A stretch of DNA of 64,000 nt from Streptomyces sp. NBC_00236 (GCF_036195045.1 NZ_CP108100.1:744001-808000), one strand, 5' to 3'. Counted from the stretch's first letter, positions 27,174-37,667 are shown. Made by a program: numbers and translations. Notes: generated from the letters alone by a model not told the origin.

Positions 27174-29975
27174 GTGTCGATATCACGTAGAACATTCAGC
27201 AGCGCCCTGGGCGGCAGCCTGCTCGCCGCGGGTCTGGTACAGGGCACCGCCGTCGCCAAGCCCGCGTCCGCGGCCGGCACCGGCGCCCGTGCGGCCGCCG
27301 CCGCCGACGACCCGTACACCCAGGCCTTCCTCACCCAGTACGGCAAGATCAAGGCGTCCGCCAACGGCTACTTCAGCCCGGACGGCCTGCCGTACCACTC
27401 GGTCGAGACCCTGATGGTGGAGGCGCCCGACCACGGCCACCAGACCACGTCGGAGGCCGTCAGTTTCTGGATGTGGCTGGAGGCCGCGTACGGACGGGTG
27501 ACCGGTGACTGGGCGCCGTTCAACGCGGCCTGGGCGGTGGCCGAGAAGACCATCATCCCCCAGCACGCGGACCAGTCCACCGCCGACTCCTACAACCCGT
27601 CGTCCCCCGCGACCTACGCCCCGGAGCACCCGCTGCCCAGCGGCTACCCGGCCGCCCTGGACGGCACGGTCAAGTCCGGAACGGACCCGCTCGCCACCGA
27701 ACTCGCCTCCTCCTACGGGACGATGGACGTGTACGGCATGCACTGGCTGATGGACCTGGACAACGTCTACGGCTACGGCAACAAGCCGGGCACCGGCGGC
27801 GAGTCCGGGCCGGGCGCCGGAGCCTCGTACATCAACACCTACCAGCGCGGGGCGCAGGAATCGGTGTGGGAGACGGTCCCTCAGCCCACCACCGACCTCT
27901 TCAAGTACGGCGGCCCCAACGGATACCTCGACCTGTTCGTCGACGACGCGAGCTACGCCAAGCAGTGGAAGTACACCAACGCGCCGGACGCCGACGCCCG
28001 CGCGGTCCAGGCTGCCTACTGGGCGTTCCGCTGGGCCTCGGCCCAGGGCAAGGCGGGCGAGGTCTCGGCCTCGGTCGCCAAGGCCGCCAAGATGGGCGAC
28101 TACCTCCGCTACGCGATGTTCGACAAGTACTTCAAGCGGATCGGCGACTGCACCGACCCCAACTCCTGCCCGGCGGCGACGGGGCGGGACTCCCAGCACT
28201 ACCTGCTGTCCTGGTACTACGCGTGGGGCGGTGCGGCAGCCGGCAGTGGCGGCGGCTGGGCGTGGCGCATCGGTGACGGTGCCTCCCACCAGGGCTACCA
28301 GAACCCGCTGGCGGCCTGGGCGCTGTCCAACGTGCCGGCGCTGACCCCCAAGTCGGCGACGGCCAGGTCCGACTGGTCCAAGAGCCTCACCCGGCAGCTG
28401 GAGTTCCTGACCTGGCTGCAGTCCAGCGAGGGCGCCTTCGCGGGCGGCTGCACCAACAGCTGGGAAGGGAACTACGGCAAGCCGCCGGCCGGCACGCCCA
28501 CCTTCTACGGCATGGCCTACGACTGGCAGCCGGTCTACCACGACCCGGCGAGCAACAACTGGTTCGGCTTCCAGGCCTGGGGCATGGAGCGCCTCGCCGC
28601 GTACTACCACGAGACGGGCAACGCGGCCGCCGAGGCGGTGCTGTCCAAGTGGGTCGCCTGGGCCTCTTCCGAGACGACGGTCGGTGCCGACGGCAGCTTC
28701 CGCTTCCCCTCCACGCTCAAGTGGACGGGTCAGCCCGACACCTGGAACGCGGCGTCCCCCGGCAGCAACGCGGGTCTGCACGTCTCGGTCGTGGACTACG
28801 CCAACGACGTCGGTGTGGGTGCCGCGTACGTCAAGACGCTCACGTACTACGCCGCCAAGTCGGGTGACGAGGACGCCGGGGCACTGGCGAAGGCGCTGCT
28901 GGACGCCATGGCGCTGAACGCCACGGACAAGGGCATCTCGGTGCCGGAGACCAGGAAGGACTACAACCGCTTCAACGAGGAGGTCTACATCCCCGCCGGG
29001 TGGTCGGGCACGATGCCGAACGGCGACACCGTCGAGCCGGGCGTGACCTTCATCGACATCCGCAGCTGGTACAAGGACGACCCGGACTGGCCGAAGGTGC
29101 AGGCCTACCTGGACGGCGGCGCGGCCCCCACCTTCACCTACCACCGGTTCTGGGCACAGGCGGCGCTCGCGCTGGCCTTCGCGATCTACGCGGAGCTGCT
29201 GGTGGAGGGCGGCGGCGAGCCGGGCGGCGACACCGAGCCGCCGACGGCTCCGGCCGGCCTGGCCGTGACGGCGACGACGAGCAACAGCGTGTCGCTGTCC
29301 TGGTCCGCCTCCACCGACAACGTCGCCGTGACCGGCTACGACGTCTACCGCAACGGGGTCCTGGCGGGCAACGCCACCACCCGGACGTTCACCGACACGG
29401 ACCTCGCCGCGGCGACCGAGTACACCTACGCGGTCGCGGCACGGGACGCGGGCGGCAACACCTCGGCGCTGTCGGCCGCGGTGACCGCCACCACGAAGAC
29501 GGGCGGCTCGACCGGCACCGGCGCGGTGAAGGTCCAGTACAAGAACAGCGACTCGTCCACCACCGACAACCAGATCAGGCTGGGCCTGCAGGTGGTGAAC
29601 ACGGGCAGCGCCCCGATCGACCTGTCGACGGTGAAGGTGCGCTACTGGTTCACCTCCGACGGCGGCCCGAGCACCTTCGGCACCTACTGCGACTACGCCG
29701 CTCTCGGCTCGTCCAACATCACGCACAAGGTGGTCGCCGTCTCCAGCCCCAAGACGGGTGCCGACCGGTACCTGGAGGTCGGCTTCACCGGCGGCGCCGG
29801 CACGCTGGCCGCGGGTGCGTCGACGGGCGAGCTCCAGCTGCGGCTCAACAAGAGCGACTGGTCCAACTTCAACGAGAGCAACGACTACAGCCGGGCCACC
29901 AACACCGCGTACGCCGACTCCTCCAAGGTCGGCGCCTATGTCGCCGGCGCCCTTGCCTGGGGCGTCGAGCCGTGA
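27174..29975 (+). CDS. Secreted GH48 cellobiohydrolase with Fn3 and CBM3 (Tat signal)
   Basis: A 933-residue reducing-end cellobiohydrolase. The N-terminus [19 protein letters not shown] is a twin-arginine signal with cleavage near about 33-40. The GH48 (alpha/alpha)6 domain covers about 45-675, with [18 protein letters not shown] and [20 protein letters not shown] landmarks. A Gly/Glu linker, one Fn3 domain (about 690-775, [16 protein letters not shown]) and CBM3 (about 785-933) follow. The GTG at 27174 sits only a few bases after GGAGGA. The stop overlaps the next start (GTGA). Processive release of cellobiose from cellulose. Confidence 0.95.
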   Translation: MSISRRTFSSALGGSLLAAGLVQGTAVAKPASAAGTGARAAAAADDPYTQAFLTQYGKIKASANGYFSPDGLPYHSVETLMVEAPDHGHQTTSEAVSFWMWLEAAYGRVTGDWAPFNAAWAVAEKTIIPQHADQSTADSYNPSSPATYAPEHPLPSGYPAALDGTVKSGTDPLATELASSYGTMDVYGMHWLMDLDNVYGYGNKPGTGGESGPGAGASYINTYQRGAQESVWETVPQPTTDLFKYGGPNGYLDLFVDDASYAKQWKYTNAPDADARAVQAAYWAFRWASAQGKAGEVSASVAKAAKMGDYLRYAMFDKYFKRIGDCTDPNSCPAATGRDSQHYLLSWYYAWGGAAAGSGGGWAWRIGDGASHQGYQNPLAAWALSNVPALTPKSATARSDWSKSLTRQLEFLTWLQSSEGAFAGGCTNSWEGNYGKPPAGTPTFYGMAYDWQPVYHDPASNNWFGFQAWGMERLAAYYHETGNAAAEAVLSKWVAWASSETTVGADGSFRFPSTLKWTGQPDTWNAASPGSNAGLHVSVVDYANDVGVGAAYVKTLTYYAAKSGDEDAGALAKALLDAMALNATDKGISVPETRKDYNRFNEEVYIPAGWSGTMPNGDTVEPGVTFIDIRSWYKDDPDWPKVQAYLDGGAAPTFTYHRFWAQAALALAFAIYAELLVEGGGEPGGDTEPPTAPAGLAVTATTSNSVSLSWSASTDNVAVTGYDVYRNGVLAGNATTRTFTDTDLAAATEYTYAVAARDAGGNTSALSAAVTATTKTGGSTGTGAVKVQYKNSDSSTTDNQIRLGLQVVNTGSAPIDLSTVKVRYWFTSDGGPSTFGTYCDYAALGSSNITHKVVAVSSPKTGADRYLEVGFTGGAGTLAAGASTGELQLRLNKSDWSNFNESNDYSRATNTAYADSSKVGAYVAGALAWGVEP

Positions 29976-31513
29976 CCGGCCCGAGACTGCCGGCGCTGGC
30001 GGGGGCGGCCGCCGCGCTCGTACTCGCCGCCGCGTCGATGCTCACCGGCGCCCCGGCCGCTTCGGCGGCGCCGGTCACCGACTGCACCCAGTGGGGCACC
30101 ACCGAACTGCAGGGCGGGGAGTACCTCTACCAGCAGAACGAGTGGAACTCCGAAGCCGAGCAGTGCGTCAGCGTGGACCCGGACACGGGAGCCTGGAGCG
30201 TCACCAAGTCCTCGTTCTCGCTGCCGACGAACGGTGCCCCGGCGACGTACCCCTCCAGTTACAAGGGCTGTCACTGGGGGGCGTGCACGACGGACAGCGG
30301 GCTGCCGCTGCGCGTCGACGAGCTGGGCAGCGTGACGACCGACTGGTCGACCACCCAGGTCGGCTCCGGCGCGTACAACGTGTCGATGGACATCTGGTTC
30401 AACTCGGCGCCGGTCACCGACGATCAGCCGGACGGCACCGAGGTGATGATCTGGATGAACCACCGAGGCGGAGTCCAGCCGATCGGGTCCCGCACCGCGA
30501 CGGTGCAGCTCGACGGCCGGACGTGGGACGTCTGGACCGGTCCCGGCGCCTCCGGCTGGAAGGTGATCTCGTACGTCCTCCAGGGCGGCGCCACCGAGCT
30601 CGCCGACTTCGATGTGCTGGACCTGATCGACGACGGCGTGGGCCGTGGGTCGATCAACCCGGCGCACTACCTCATCGACGCCGAGGCCGGCTTCGAGATC
30701 TGGCAGGGCGGGCAGGGCCTCGGGATGAACGAGTTCGCCTTCGAGGCGAGCACGGAGTCCGGTGGCGGCGGGGAGGACACCCAGGCGCCGACGGTGCCGG
30801 CCGGTGTGACCGTGACCGGCACGACCGCCGGCTCGGTCTCCCTGTCCTGGACCCCCGCGACGGACGACACGGGCGTCAGCGGGTACGACGTCTACCGCGA
30901 CGGGGTGAAGGCGGGCTCGACCACATCCACCTCGTTCACCGACACCGGTCTCGCCGCCTCGTCCTCGCACAGCTACACCGTGCGGGCCAGGGACGCCGCC
31001 GGGAACACGTCCGCGGCCTCCGTGGCGGTCAGCGCGACCACCACGGCAGGAGGCGGCGGAACGACCGGGACGCTCAAGGTGCAGTACAAGAACAACGACT
31101 CGGCGCCCGGCGACAACCAGATCAGGCCCGGCTTCCAGCTGGTCAACACCGGCAGCACGGCGGTGGACCTGAGCAAGGTCTCCCTGCGCTACTGGTTCAG
31201 CGGTGAGTCCGGCTCCGCCTCGTACGGCACCTCGTGCGACTACGCGGTGATCGGCTGCGGCACGGTGACCCACCGCGTGGCGTCCGCCGGCTCCGCACCG
31301 GGCGCGGACCACTACCTGGAGGTCGGCTTCAGCGGCGGCAGCCTCGCCCCCGGAGCCTCCACCGGGGAGATGCAGCTCCGGTTCAACAAGGCCGACTGGT
31401 CCTCCTTCAACGAGACCGACGACTACAGCAGGGCCGCCAACACGGCCTTCGCCGACGCCTCGAAGGTCGGGGTGTACGTCAACGGAGCCCTGACCGCGGG
31501 CACCGCTCCCTGA
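29972..31513 (+). CDS. Secreted GH12 endoglucanase with Fn3 and CBM3
   Basis: A 513-residue secreted cellulase. The Sec signal (about 1-36, [18 protein letters not shown]) ends after ASAA. The GH12 beta-jelly roll (about 37-265) has the nucleophile Glu in [11 protein letters not shown] (about 159) and the acid/base Glu in FEIWQGGQG (about 240). Fn3 (about 275-355) and CBM3 (about 365-513) follow. The GTG start overlaps the GH48 stop in GTGA, so translation is coupled and dosage linked. It makes internal cuts in amorphous cellulose. In S. coelicolor the CelB-type GH12 gene similarly precedes a GH6 gene (from memory). Confidence 0.94.
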   Translation: MTGPRLPALAGAAAALVLAAASMLTGAPAASAAPVTDCTQWGTTELQGGEYLYQQNEWNSEAEQCVSVDPDTGAWSVTKSSFSLPTNGAPATYPSSYKGCHWGACTTDSGLPLRVDELGSVTTDWSTTQVGSGAYNVSMDIWFNSAPVTDDQPDGTEVMIWMNHRGGVQPIGSRTATVQLDGRTWDVWTGPGASGWKVISYVLQGGATELADFDVLDLIDDGVGRGSINPAHYLIDAEAGFEIWQGGQGLGMNEFAFEASTESGGGGEDTQAPTVPAGVTVTGTTAGSVSLSWTPATDDTGVSGYDVYRDGVKAGSTTSTSFTDTGLAASSSHSYTVRARDAAGNTSAASVAVSATTTAGGGGTTGTLKVQYKNNDSAPGDNQIRPGFQLVNTGSTAVDLSKVSLRYWFSGESGSASYGTSCDYAVIGCGTVTHRVASAGSAPGADHYLEVGFSGGSLAPGASTGEMQLRFNKADWSSFNETDDYSRAANTAFADASKVGVYVNGALTAGTAP

Positions 31514-31535
31514 CCTGTCGCCGAACAGCAGGTCA
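31511..31535 (+). terminator. Weak hairpin after the GH12 gene
   Basis: TGACCTG (31511-31517) and CAGGTCA (31529-31535) form a 7-bp stem that begins at the GH12 stop codon. No T-tract; a weak terminator or mRNA-stabilising hairpin. Confidence 0.35.
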
Positions 31536-31629
31536 CCCACTGAACTCCCGGTGGCGGGCTATCCATTCACCCCGCTCCGCCCGCCATCGGGGAACCACCG
31601 GCGTCCTCACCGACGCGCCACCCGGATCA

Positions 31630-31693
31630 CCGTCTCCGCAGACGGCGTCCCGGAGCGACACCCCACAAGCCGTCTGCGGGGAGCTTCCGCAGA
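31630..31693 (+). promoter_or_regulatory. Four-segment alternative-hairpin leader before the GH6 gene
   Basis: Segment 1 CCGTCT (31630-31635), segment 2 CCGCAGACGG (31636-31645), segment 3 CCGTCTGCGG (31670-31679) and segment 4 CCGCAGA (31687-31693) can pair 1:2, 2:3 (perfect 10 bp) or 3:4 (7 bp). The 3:4 hairpin ends 25 bases before the ATG. This resembles an attenuator layout; function is inferred only. Confidence 0.45.
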
Positions 31694-31718
31694 TGTATGA
31701 GAAGAATACGGAGCCGCA

Positions 31719-33842
31719 ATGAGTACCAGAGGTAGGATCATGCACCGGCTACACCGGAGGCTTGCCGCAGCCTCCGCCCTGGCCATGGGCGCAGCACTGA
31801 TGGTGGCGATCCCGACCCCCGCCTCCGCAGCCGCCGCGCGGGTCGACAACCCGTACGTGGGCGCCACGCCCTACGTGAACGAGGACTGGTCCGCCATGGC
31901 GAGGGCCGAACCGGGTGGTGCCGCCATCGCCGACAATCCGTCCTTCGTCTGGATGGACCGCATCGCGGCCATCGAGGGCTCGGCTTCCAAGATGAGCCTG
32001 CGCGAGCACCTGGACACCGCACTGGCCCAGGGTGCGGACCTGTTCCAGGTCGTCATCTACGACCTGCCGGGACGCGACTGCTCCGCGCTGGCGTCCAACG
32101 GTGAGCTCGGTCCCACCGAGCTCGACCGTTACAAGAACGAGTACATCGACCCGATCTCCGACATCCTCGCCGACCCGGCGTACGCGAGCCTGCGCATCGT
32201 CACCCTCATCGAGCCCGACTCGCTGCCCAACATCGTCACCAACGCGGGCGGCACCGCCGGTTCCACGGACGCCTGCGCGGTGATGAAGGCGAACGGGAAC
32301 TACGAGAAGGGCATCGGCTACGCCCTGCACACCCTCGGCGCGATTCCCAACGTCTACAACTACATCGACGCCGCCCACCACGGATGGCTCGGCTGGGACA
32401 CCAACATGGGTCCGGCCGCCACGGAGTTCAAGAAGGCCGCCACGTCCGAAGGAGCCACGGTCAACGACGTGGCCGGCTTCATCGTGAACACGGCCAACTA
32501 CTCGGCTCTCAAGGAGCCGAACTTCAAGATCACGGACACCGTGAACGGCACGACGGTGCGCCAGTCGAAGTGGGTCGACTGGAACTACTACACCGATGAG
32601 CTGACGTTCGCCCAGGCGCTGCGCACCCTGCTGGTGAGCCAGGGCTTCAACTCCAACATCGGCATGCTGATCGACACGGCCCGCAACGGCTGGGGCGGCT
32701 CCGCACGGCCCACCTCCGCAGGTCCGCTGACCAGCGTGGACACCTACGTCAACGGCGGCCGGGTCGACCGTCGCATCCACGCCGGTAACTGGTGCAACCA
32801 GTCCGGCGCCGGAGTCGGCGAGCGTCCCACCGCGGCCCCCGAGGCCGGCATCGACGCGTACGTGTGGGCCAAGCCCCCGGGCGAGTCGGACGGCAACAGC
32901 GCCCCCATCGACAACGATGAGGGCAAGGGCTTCGACCGGATGTGCGACCCGACGTACGAGGGCAACGGCCGCAACGGCAACAGCATGACCGGCGCCCTGC
33001 CGAACTCCCCGCTCGCGGGCCACTGGTTCTCCGCGCAGTTCCAGGAGCTCGTGAAGAACGCCTACCCGCCGATCGACGGCGGCGGCAACCCGGGCGGCGG
33101 CGACGACACCCAGGCGCCGACCGCGCCGACCGGTGTGACCGTGACGGCGAAGACCAGTGGCAGCGTCTCGCTGTCCTGGACGGCGTCCACCGACAACACC
33201 GGAGTGACCGGCTACGACGTGTTCCGTGACGGTGTGAAGGTGGGCTCGTCCACCACGACCTCCTACACGGACTCGGGTCTGTCGGCCTCCACCGCGTACA
33301 GCTACACGGTCAAGGCCAAGGACGCGGCCGGCAACGTCTCGGCGGCCTCCTCGGCGCTGTCCGCCACCACGTCCGCGGGCGGTGGCACCGGAACGGGCTC
33401 GCTCAAGGTCCAGTACAAGAACACCGACTCCTCCGCGACCGACAACCAGATCCGGATGGGTCTGCAGCTGGTCAACACCGGCAGCACCGCGGTGGACCTG
33501 TCCACGGTGAAGCTGCGCTACTGGTTCACTCCCGAGGCCGGGGCCTCCACCTTCGGCACCTCGTGCGACTGGGCGGTCATCGGCTGCGGGAACCTCACCC
33601 ACAGTGTGAAGACGAACGGTTCGGCGGCCGGTGCGAGCCACTACCTGGAGGTCTCGTTCGGCAGCGGCACCCTGGCGGCGGGAGCCTCCACGGGTGAGAT
33701 CCAGATGCGGCTGAACAAGAGCGACTGGTCCAACTTCAACGAGGCGGACGACTACAGCCGTTCGACGTCCACGAGCTACGCCGACGCGGCGAAGGTCGGC
33801 CTGTACGTCACCGGCGCCCTCGCCTGGGGCACCGCTCCCTGA
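31719..33842 (+). CDS. Secreted GH6 cellobiohydrolase with Fn3 and CBM3
   Basis: A 707-residue non-reducing-end cellulase. The Sec signal covers about 1-38 (LHRRLAAASALAMGAALMVAIP, cut after ASA). The GH6 domain covers about 43-450: FQVVIYDLPGRDCSALASNG with a catalytic-loop Asp, TLIEPDSLPN, YNYIDAAHHGWLGW and PPGESDGNS. Fn3 (about 468-552) and CBM3 (about 560-707) follow. The start at 31719 has GGAG six bases away; ATG at 31740 is possible. No CebR box lies directly upstream, so it is either co-transcribed from the cluster promoter or separately controlled by the folded leader. Confidence 0.95.
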   Translation: MSTRGRIMHRLHRRLAAASALAMGAALMVAIPTPASAAAARVDNPYVGATPYVNEDWSAMARAEPGGAAIADNPSFVWMDRIAAIEGSASKMSLREHLDTALAQGADLFQVVIYDLPGRDCSALASNGELGPTELDRYKNEYIDPISDILADPAYASLRIVTLIEPDSLPNIVTNAGGTAGSTDACAVMKANGNYEKGIGYALHTLGAIPNVYNYIDAAHHGWLGWDTNMGPAATEFKKAATSEGATVNDVAGFIVNTANYSALKEPNFKITDTVNGTTVRQSKWVDWNYYTDELTFAQALRTLLVSQGFNSNIGMLIDTARNGWGGSARPTSAGPLTSVDTYVNGGRVDRRIHAGNWCNQSGAGVGERPTAAPEAGIDAYVWAKPPGESDGNSAPIDNDEGKGFDRMCDPTYEGNGRNGNSMTGALPNSPLAGHWFSAQFQELVKNAYPPIDGGGNPGGGDDTQAPTAPTGVTVTAKTSGSVSLSWTASTDNTGVTGYDVFRDGVKVGSSTTTSYTDSGLSASTAYSYTVKAKDAAGNVSAASSALSATTSAGGGTGTGSLKVQYKNTDSSATDNQIRMGLQLVNTGSTAVDLSTVKLRYWFTPEAGASTFGTSCDWAVIGCGNLTHSVKTNGSAAGASHYLEVSFGSGTLAAGASTGEIQMRLNKSDWSNFNEADDYSRSTSTSYADAAKVGLYVTGALAWGTAP

Positions 33843-33910
33843 CCCCGCCGTCCTGGCCCCGTCCCCGCCCTGACGCGGTGACGGGCCAGGACCCGGGAAC
33901 CCCAACGGAC

Positions 33911-33942
33911 CCGCCCTCTGCCGGAGAACCGGCAGGGGGCGG
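33911..33942 (+). terminator. Terminator after the glycoside hydrolase cluster
   Basis: A 14-bp stem with one mismatch (33911-33924 / 33929-33942) and an AGAA loop, about 70 bases after the GH6 stop. Confidence 0.8.
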
Positions 33943-34002
33943 TGTCATGTGCGGGGGCGGTTCAGAGCACGGCGGGCACCGTGATGCCGGCCGTGCCGGC
34001 GG

Positions 34003-34128
34003 CCTTTCTCCGGTGAACGGGACCTCGGCCGTCAGGAAGTCCTGGCGCTGCTCGCCGGGAAGGAGGCGGACCGGATCGACTCCGTGCCCCTGGTCCTCGT
34101 CACGAAGAACATCCTGGTCCAGGCACCG
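34003..34128 (+). pseudogene. C-terminal relic of a sugar-binding/LacI-type protein
   Basis: In one frame this piece reads EVLALLAGKEADRIDS then VPLVLVTKNILVQ, with codons ending almost only in G or C. That pattern (a short helix, Gly-Lys, then VP-x-x-LVTK-N) is the end of periplasmic sugar-binding and LacI-type ligand domains. The same frame hits a TGA upstream (about 33982) and lacks a start. It is probably the remnant of a sugar uptake or regulator gene next to the cellulases. Confidence 0.4.
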
Positions 34129-34343
34129 CAGTCCTGTCCCCGGGCGATGACGGTCCCGGACCGGGCGCCCCCGCCGCGTACCATCGGGGATCCAGGTCCG
34201 CTCCGACGCGCACGACATCACCCCGGCCCGCTCGCGGACGGTTACAGGACGCGCCGCCCGGCCCTAGGCTGTACACGTCAAGAAATCCGCTGACCTGGGA
34301 GAACGCAGCCCCGGAGCCGATCCGGCAGAGCTTGGAGCCGCCC

Positions 34344-35057
34344 GTGTTCTATTACGTGCTCAAGTACGTCGTCCTGGGGCCGCTGCTGCGGTTGTTCTTC
34401 CGCCCCGTCATCAAGGGGATGGAGCACATTCCGGCGGAGGGCGCGGCGATCATCGCCGGCAACCACCTGTCCTTCTCCGACCACTTCCTGATGCCCGCCA
34501 TCATCAAGCGGCGGATCACCTTCCTCGCCAAGGCCGAGTACTTCACCGGGCCCGGTGTGAAGGGCCGGCTGACCGCGGCGTTCTTCCACAGCGTCGGTCA
34601 GATCCCGGTGGACCGGTCGGGCAAGGACGCGGGGCAGGCGGCGATCCGCGAAGGGCTCGGGGTACTGGGCCGGGGTGAGCTGCTGGGCATCTACCCGGAG
34701 GGCACCCGTTCGCACGACGGCCGGCTGTACAAGGGCAAGGTGGGTGTGGCGGTGATGGCCATCCGGGCGGGCGTGCCGGTGGTGCCGTGTGCGATGGTCG
34801 GCACCTTCGAGATCCAGCCGCCCGGCAAGGTCGTGCCGCGCATCAAGCAGGTCACCATCCGCTTCGGGGAACCCCTGGACTTCTCCCGCTATGCCGGTCT
34901 GGAGAACGAGAAGGCGGCCATCCGGGCGGTCACCGACGAGATCATGTACGCGATCCTCGGTCTGTCGGGTCAGGAGTACGTCGACGAGTACGCGGCCAAG
35001 GTGAAGGCCGCCGAGCAGGCGGACGGCGCGGAGAAGCCCCCGAGGCGCAAGCGCTGA
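34344..35057 (+). CDS. 1-acyl-sn-glycerol-3-phosphate acyltransferase (PlsC family)
   Basis: A 237-residue membrane-associated acyltransferase. It carries motif I NHLSFSDHF (H-x4-D, about 41), motif III YPEGTRS (about 118) and motif IV VPVVPCAMV. A first hydrophobic segment (VFYYVLKYVVLGPLLRLFF) anchors the N-terminus. It transfers an acyl chain to lysophosphatidic acid, or to a related lysolipid, in phospholipid synthesis. The GTG at 34344 is preferred (TTGGAG six bases away); TTG at 34332 is an alternative. The C-terminus is Lys/Arg-rich. Confidence 0.92.
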   Translation: MFYYVLKYVVLGPLLRLFFRPVIKGMEHIPAEGAAIIAGNHLSFSDHFLMPAIIKRRITFLAKAEYFTGPGVKGRLTAAFFHSVGQIPVDRSGKDAGQAAIREGLGVLGRGELLGIYPEGTRSHDGRLYKGKVGVAVMAIRAGVPVVPCAMVGTFEIQPPGKVVPRIKQVTIRFGEPLDFSRYAGLENEKAAIRAVTDEIMYAILGLSGQEYVDEYAAKVKAAEQADGAEKPPRRKR

Positions 35058-35080
35058 CGGGCGGTATCACGACGCACGAA

Positions 35081-35116
35081 GGGACGGGCCGCCGGTGAAT
35101 ACCGGCGGCCCGTCCC
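35081..35116. terminator. Bidirectional terminator hairpin
   Basis: Perfect 16-bp arms (35081-35096 / 35101-35116) with a GAAT loop lie between the convergent acyltransferase and peptidase genes. GTTA follows. Confidence 0.9.
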
Positions 35117-35137
35117 GTTACTCGGACGGTGCGGGTG

Positions 35138-36715
35138 TTACGGCTTCGGCGTGGCGTGCGGGGCGCACGTCACGTCGTGGCGGTCGGTCTTCCCGGTGAG
35201 CAGGTAGCTGTCCACCCGCTCGTTGATGCAGGAGTTGACCAGCCCGGTGACGCCGTGCGAGCCGGCGCCCTCCTCGGTGATGAGCCGCGAACCCTTGAAG
35301 CGCTTGTGCAGCTCGACGGCGCCCTCGTAGGGAGTTGCGGCGTCACGCGTGGACTGCACGATCAGCACCGGCGGCAGTCCCTTGCCGGTACGGACGTTCA
35401 GCGGGGTCTGCTGCTTGGCGCGCCAGGTCGCACAGGGGAGGTTCATCCAGGCGTTGGCCCAGGTCATGAACGGGTAGTCCCTGTGCAGCCGGGTGTTGTC
35501 GCGGTCCCACGTCCGCCAGTTGGTGGGCCACTTGGCGTCCGCGCACTCGACCGCTGTGTACACGGCGTTGCTGTTCTCGGACCGGATGTTGCCCGCCGTG
35601 TCCGAGAGGTCGGGGGCGGCGGCGTCGATCAGTGCCTGGGTGTCGCCGGCCCGGTAGGCGCTCCAGGTCCGGGCGGTGGGTGCCCAGGCGGAGTCGTAGT
35701 ACGGGGCGCTCTGGAAGAAGCCGATGAGCTCGGCGGGGCCGAGGACGCCGCCGATCGGGCTCTTCTTCGCGGCCGCACGCAGCTTCAGCCACTCCTGCTC
35801 GACCTTCTGCGGGGTCGTGCCGATGTGGAAGGTGGCGTCGTTGGCGGCGACCCAGGCCTTCCAGTCGTCCCAGCGCTTCTGGAAGGCGATGTCCTGGTTG
35901 AGGTTCGCCTGGTACCAGATGTTGTCCTTCGCCGGGTTGACGACGCTGTCGACGACCATGCGGCGGACATGGGACGGGAAGAGGGTGCCGTAGACCGCGC
36001 CCAGGTAGGTGCCGTAGGAGACGCCCAGGTAGTTGAGCTTCTTCTCACCGAGCGCGGCGCGGATGACGTCCAGGTCGCGTGCGGTGTTGGGCGTGGTCAT
36101 GTGCGGCAGCATCTCGCCGCTGCGTTCGGCGCAGCCGTCCGCGTACTCGGCGGCGAGCTTGCGCTGGGCGCGCTTGTCGGCCTCGGAGTCGGGCACCGGG
36201 TCGGCCTTGGGTGCCTTGACGAACTCCTGCGGGTCGACGCAGGAGATCGGCGCCGAGTGGCCGACGCCGCGCGGGTCGAAGCCGACGAAGTCGTAGGCCT
36301 TGGCCGCGTTCACCCAGAGCGGGCTCTTCGTGGCGATCCGCTTGGGGAACGCCATGCCCGAGCCGCCGGGTCCGCCCGGGTTGTAGATCAGGGCGCCCTG
36401 GCGTTCGCCGCTGGTTCCGGTGCTGACGTGGCGGTCGACGGCTATCTTGATCTGCTTGCCGTCGGGCCGTGCGTAGTCGAGCGGGACGGTGACCCATCCG
36501 CACTGGATCGGCGCGGCGATGGCCCAGTCGGCCGGACAGTCCGCCCAGTCGATGCCGGCCCTGGCCGCGCGTGCCACGGCCAGCTGGACGCCGCGCGCCT
36601 CGGAGCCGTTGTGGTGGCGGCTTTCGGCGGTGGCAGCCGGTGCGGCTATCGCGCCCGCTATGAGCGTGCCCGCGATCAGAGCGCCGGCTGAGCCGAACGC
36701 TGCTGTGCGTCTCAA
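35138..36715 (-). CDS. tap: Secreted tripeptidyl aminopeptidase (S33 alpha/beta hydrolase)
   Basis: A 525-residue secreted serine peptidase that removes tripeptides from protein N-termini. It has a signal peptide (1 to about 30, LRRTAAFGSAGALIAGTLIAG, cut after ATA), an oxyanion region YNPGGPGGSG, the nucleophile Ser in GVSYGTYLG (about 237), Asp in STRDAATPYEG and His in GAGSHGVTG near the end (TAP-type C-terminal domain). The start is a TTG at 36715 with GGGGGAGG six bases upstream; no in-frame ATG has a good site. Its place beside urease matches tap in S. coelicolor/lividans (from memory). Confidence 0.88.
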   Translation of the reverse strand: MRRTAAFGSAGALIAGTLIAGAIAAPAATAESRHHNGSEARGVQLAVARAARAGIDWADCPADWAIAAPIQCGWVTVPLDYARPDGKQIKIAVDRHVSTGTSGERQGALIYNPGGPGGSGMAFPKRIATKSPLWVNAAKAYDFVGFDPRGVGHSAPISCVDPQEFVKAPKADPVPDSEADKRAQRKLAAEYADGCAERSGEMLPHMTTPNTARDLDVIRAALGEKKLNYLGVSYGTYLGAVYGTLFPSHVRRMVVDSVVNPAKDNIWYQANLNQDIAFQKRWDDWKAWVAANDATFHIGTTPQKVEQEWLKLRAAAKKSPIGGVLGPAELIGFFQSAPYYDSAWAPTARTWSAYRAGDTQALIDAAAPDLSDTAGNIRSENSNAVYTAVECADAKWPTNWRTWDRDNTRLHRDYPFMTWANAWMNLPCATWRAKQQTPLNVRTGKGLPPVLIVQSTRDAATPYEGAVELHKRFKGSRLITEEGAGSHGVTGLVNSCINERVDSYLLTGKTDRHDVTCAPHATPKP

Positions 36716-36869
36716 GTGGAACCTCCCCCATGGTGAAGCGCCTTCGGGTGCGGCGCAGTTCAGTAGGAACCTCCCGCGGATCCTGTCTCCTGTGAGCCGT
36801 CCGAGACAGATCGCACACACACTTCTTTACCGAATCGATAACCGGACACCGGAGTCCTGCCAGCGGTGT

Positions 36870-37667
36870 TCAGCCATGCGCGGCAGCCGGTGTTCGGCCA
36901 GGTGCGGCAGCCGCGAGTTCCTCCGCCGCCCGGTCCAGCAGGGTGCGCAACTCCCGTGCGTCTGCGGCGAGTACGGACACGAGGACGGCGGGACCGGCCA
37001 GCCGGGTGAGCACGGCCGTGGCCCCCAGCAGCCGGGTGTCCGGGCCCCGGTCCCCGAAGGCCGGGTCCACGACCAGCAGTTGTCCGGCCGCCCGGTGTCC
37101 GCCGAGCACGGCCGGGCCGTCCCAGCCACCGGGCGCGCCCGGCCCGTACGCCAGTTGCTGGTCGAGGAGCGGGCGTCCTGCGCGGTGGACGGTGAGCCTG
37201 CTCAGCAGTGATCCGGTGGCCTCGCCGTGCCGGCCCAGGATCTGTTCCTCGCGCAGTACCAGCCGTGCGGTGGGGGCGAGTTCGGCCACGGTGGTCATGT
37301 GGAGTTCGCTGCCGTGCGCCGAGATCAGCTGCTCGGGGAGCCAGTGGAGCTCGGCGTCCTCCTCCGCCTTCAGCGTGATGGCGTAGTGGGCCGCTGCCGC
37401 TTCGGATCCGGGCCCGGGCAGGGCGACGGTGGCCGCCGCCGAGTCGACGGTGAGCCGGGTGCCCTGCCCGGCCCGCACCTGGAGGGCGAGCCGGTCGCCG
37501 CCGAGCGGGGCGCTCATCGCGCCCACGACGGTGACGCGTGCGGCCCCGGGAAGGACGGCCCTCGTCCGACGGAGGGCGAGCGGCCCGTCGCTCTCCAGGA
37601 CGGGGAGCGTGGTGACGCCGCGTGCGTCGCATACGGCGGTGATGCGGGCGGTAGCGCGGACGCTCAC
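36870..37667 (-). CDS. ureD: Urease accessory protein UreD (UreH)
   Basis: A 265-residue urease maturation scaffold. UreD landmarks are [35 protein letters not shown] (the conserved PEQ/EP segment, about 108) and [15 protein letters not shown]. With UreF and UreG it opens apo-urease for nickel insertion. It is the last gene of the operon; its start overlaps the ureG stop (4 bases). The C-terminal Ala/Arg-rich tail is not conserved. Confidence 0.93.
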   Translation of the reverse strand: MSVRATARITAVCDARGVTTLPVLESDGPLALRRTRAVLPGAARVTVVGAMSAPLGGDRLALQVRAGQGTRLTVDSAAATVALPGPGSEAAAAHYAITLKAEEDAELHWLPEQLISAHGSELHMTTVAELAPTARLVLREEQILGRHGEATGSLLSRLTVHRAGRPLLDQQLAYGPGAPGGWDGPAVLGGHRAAGQLLVVDPAFGDRGPDTRLLGATAVLTRLAGPAVLVSVLAADARELRTLLDRAAEELAAAAPGRTPAAAHG

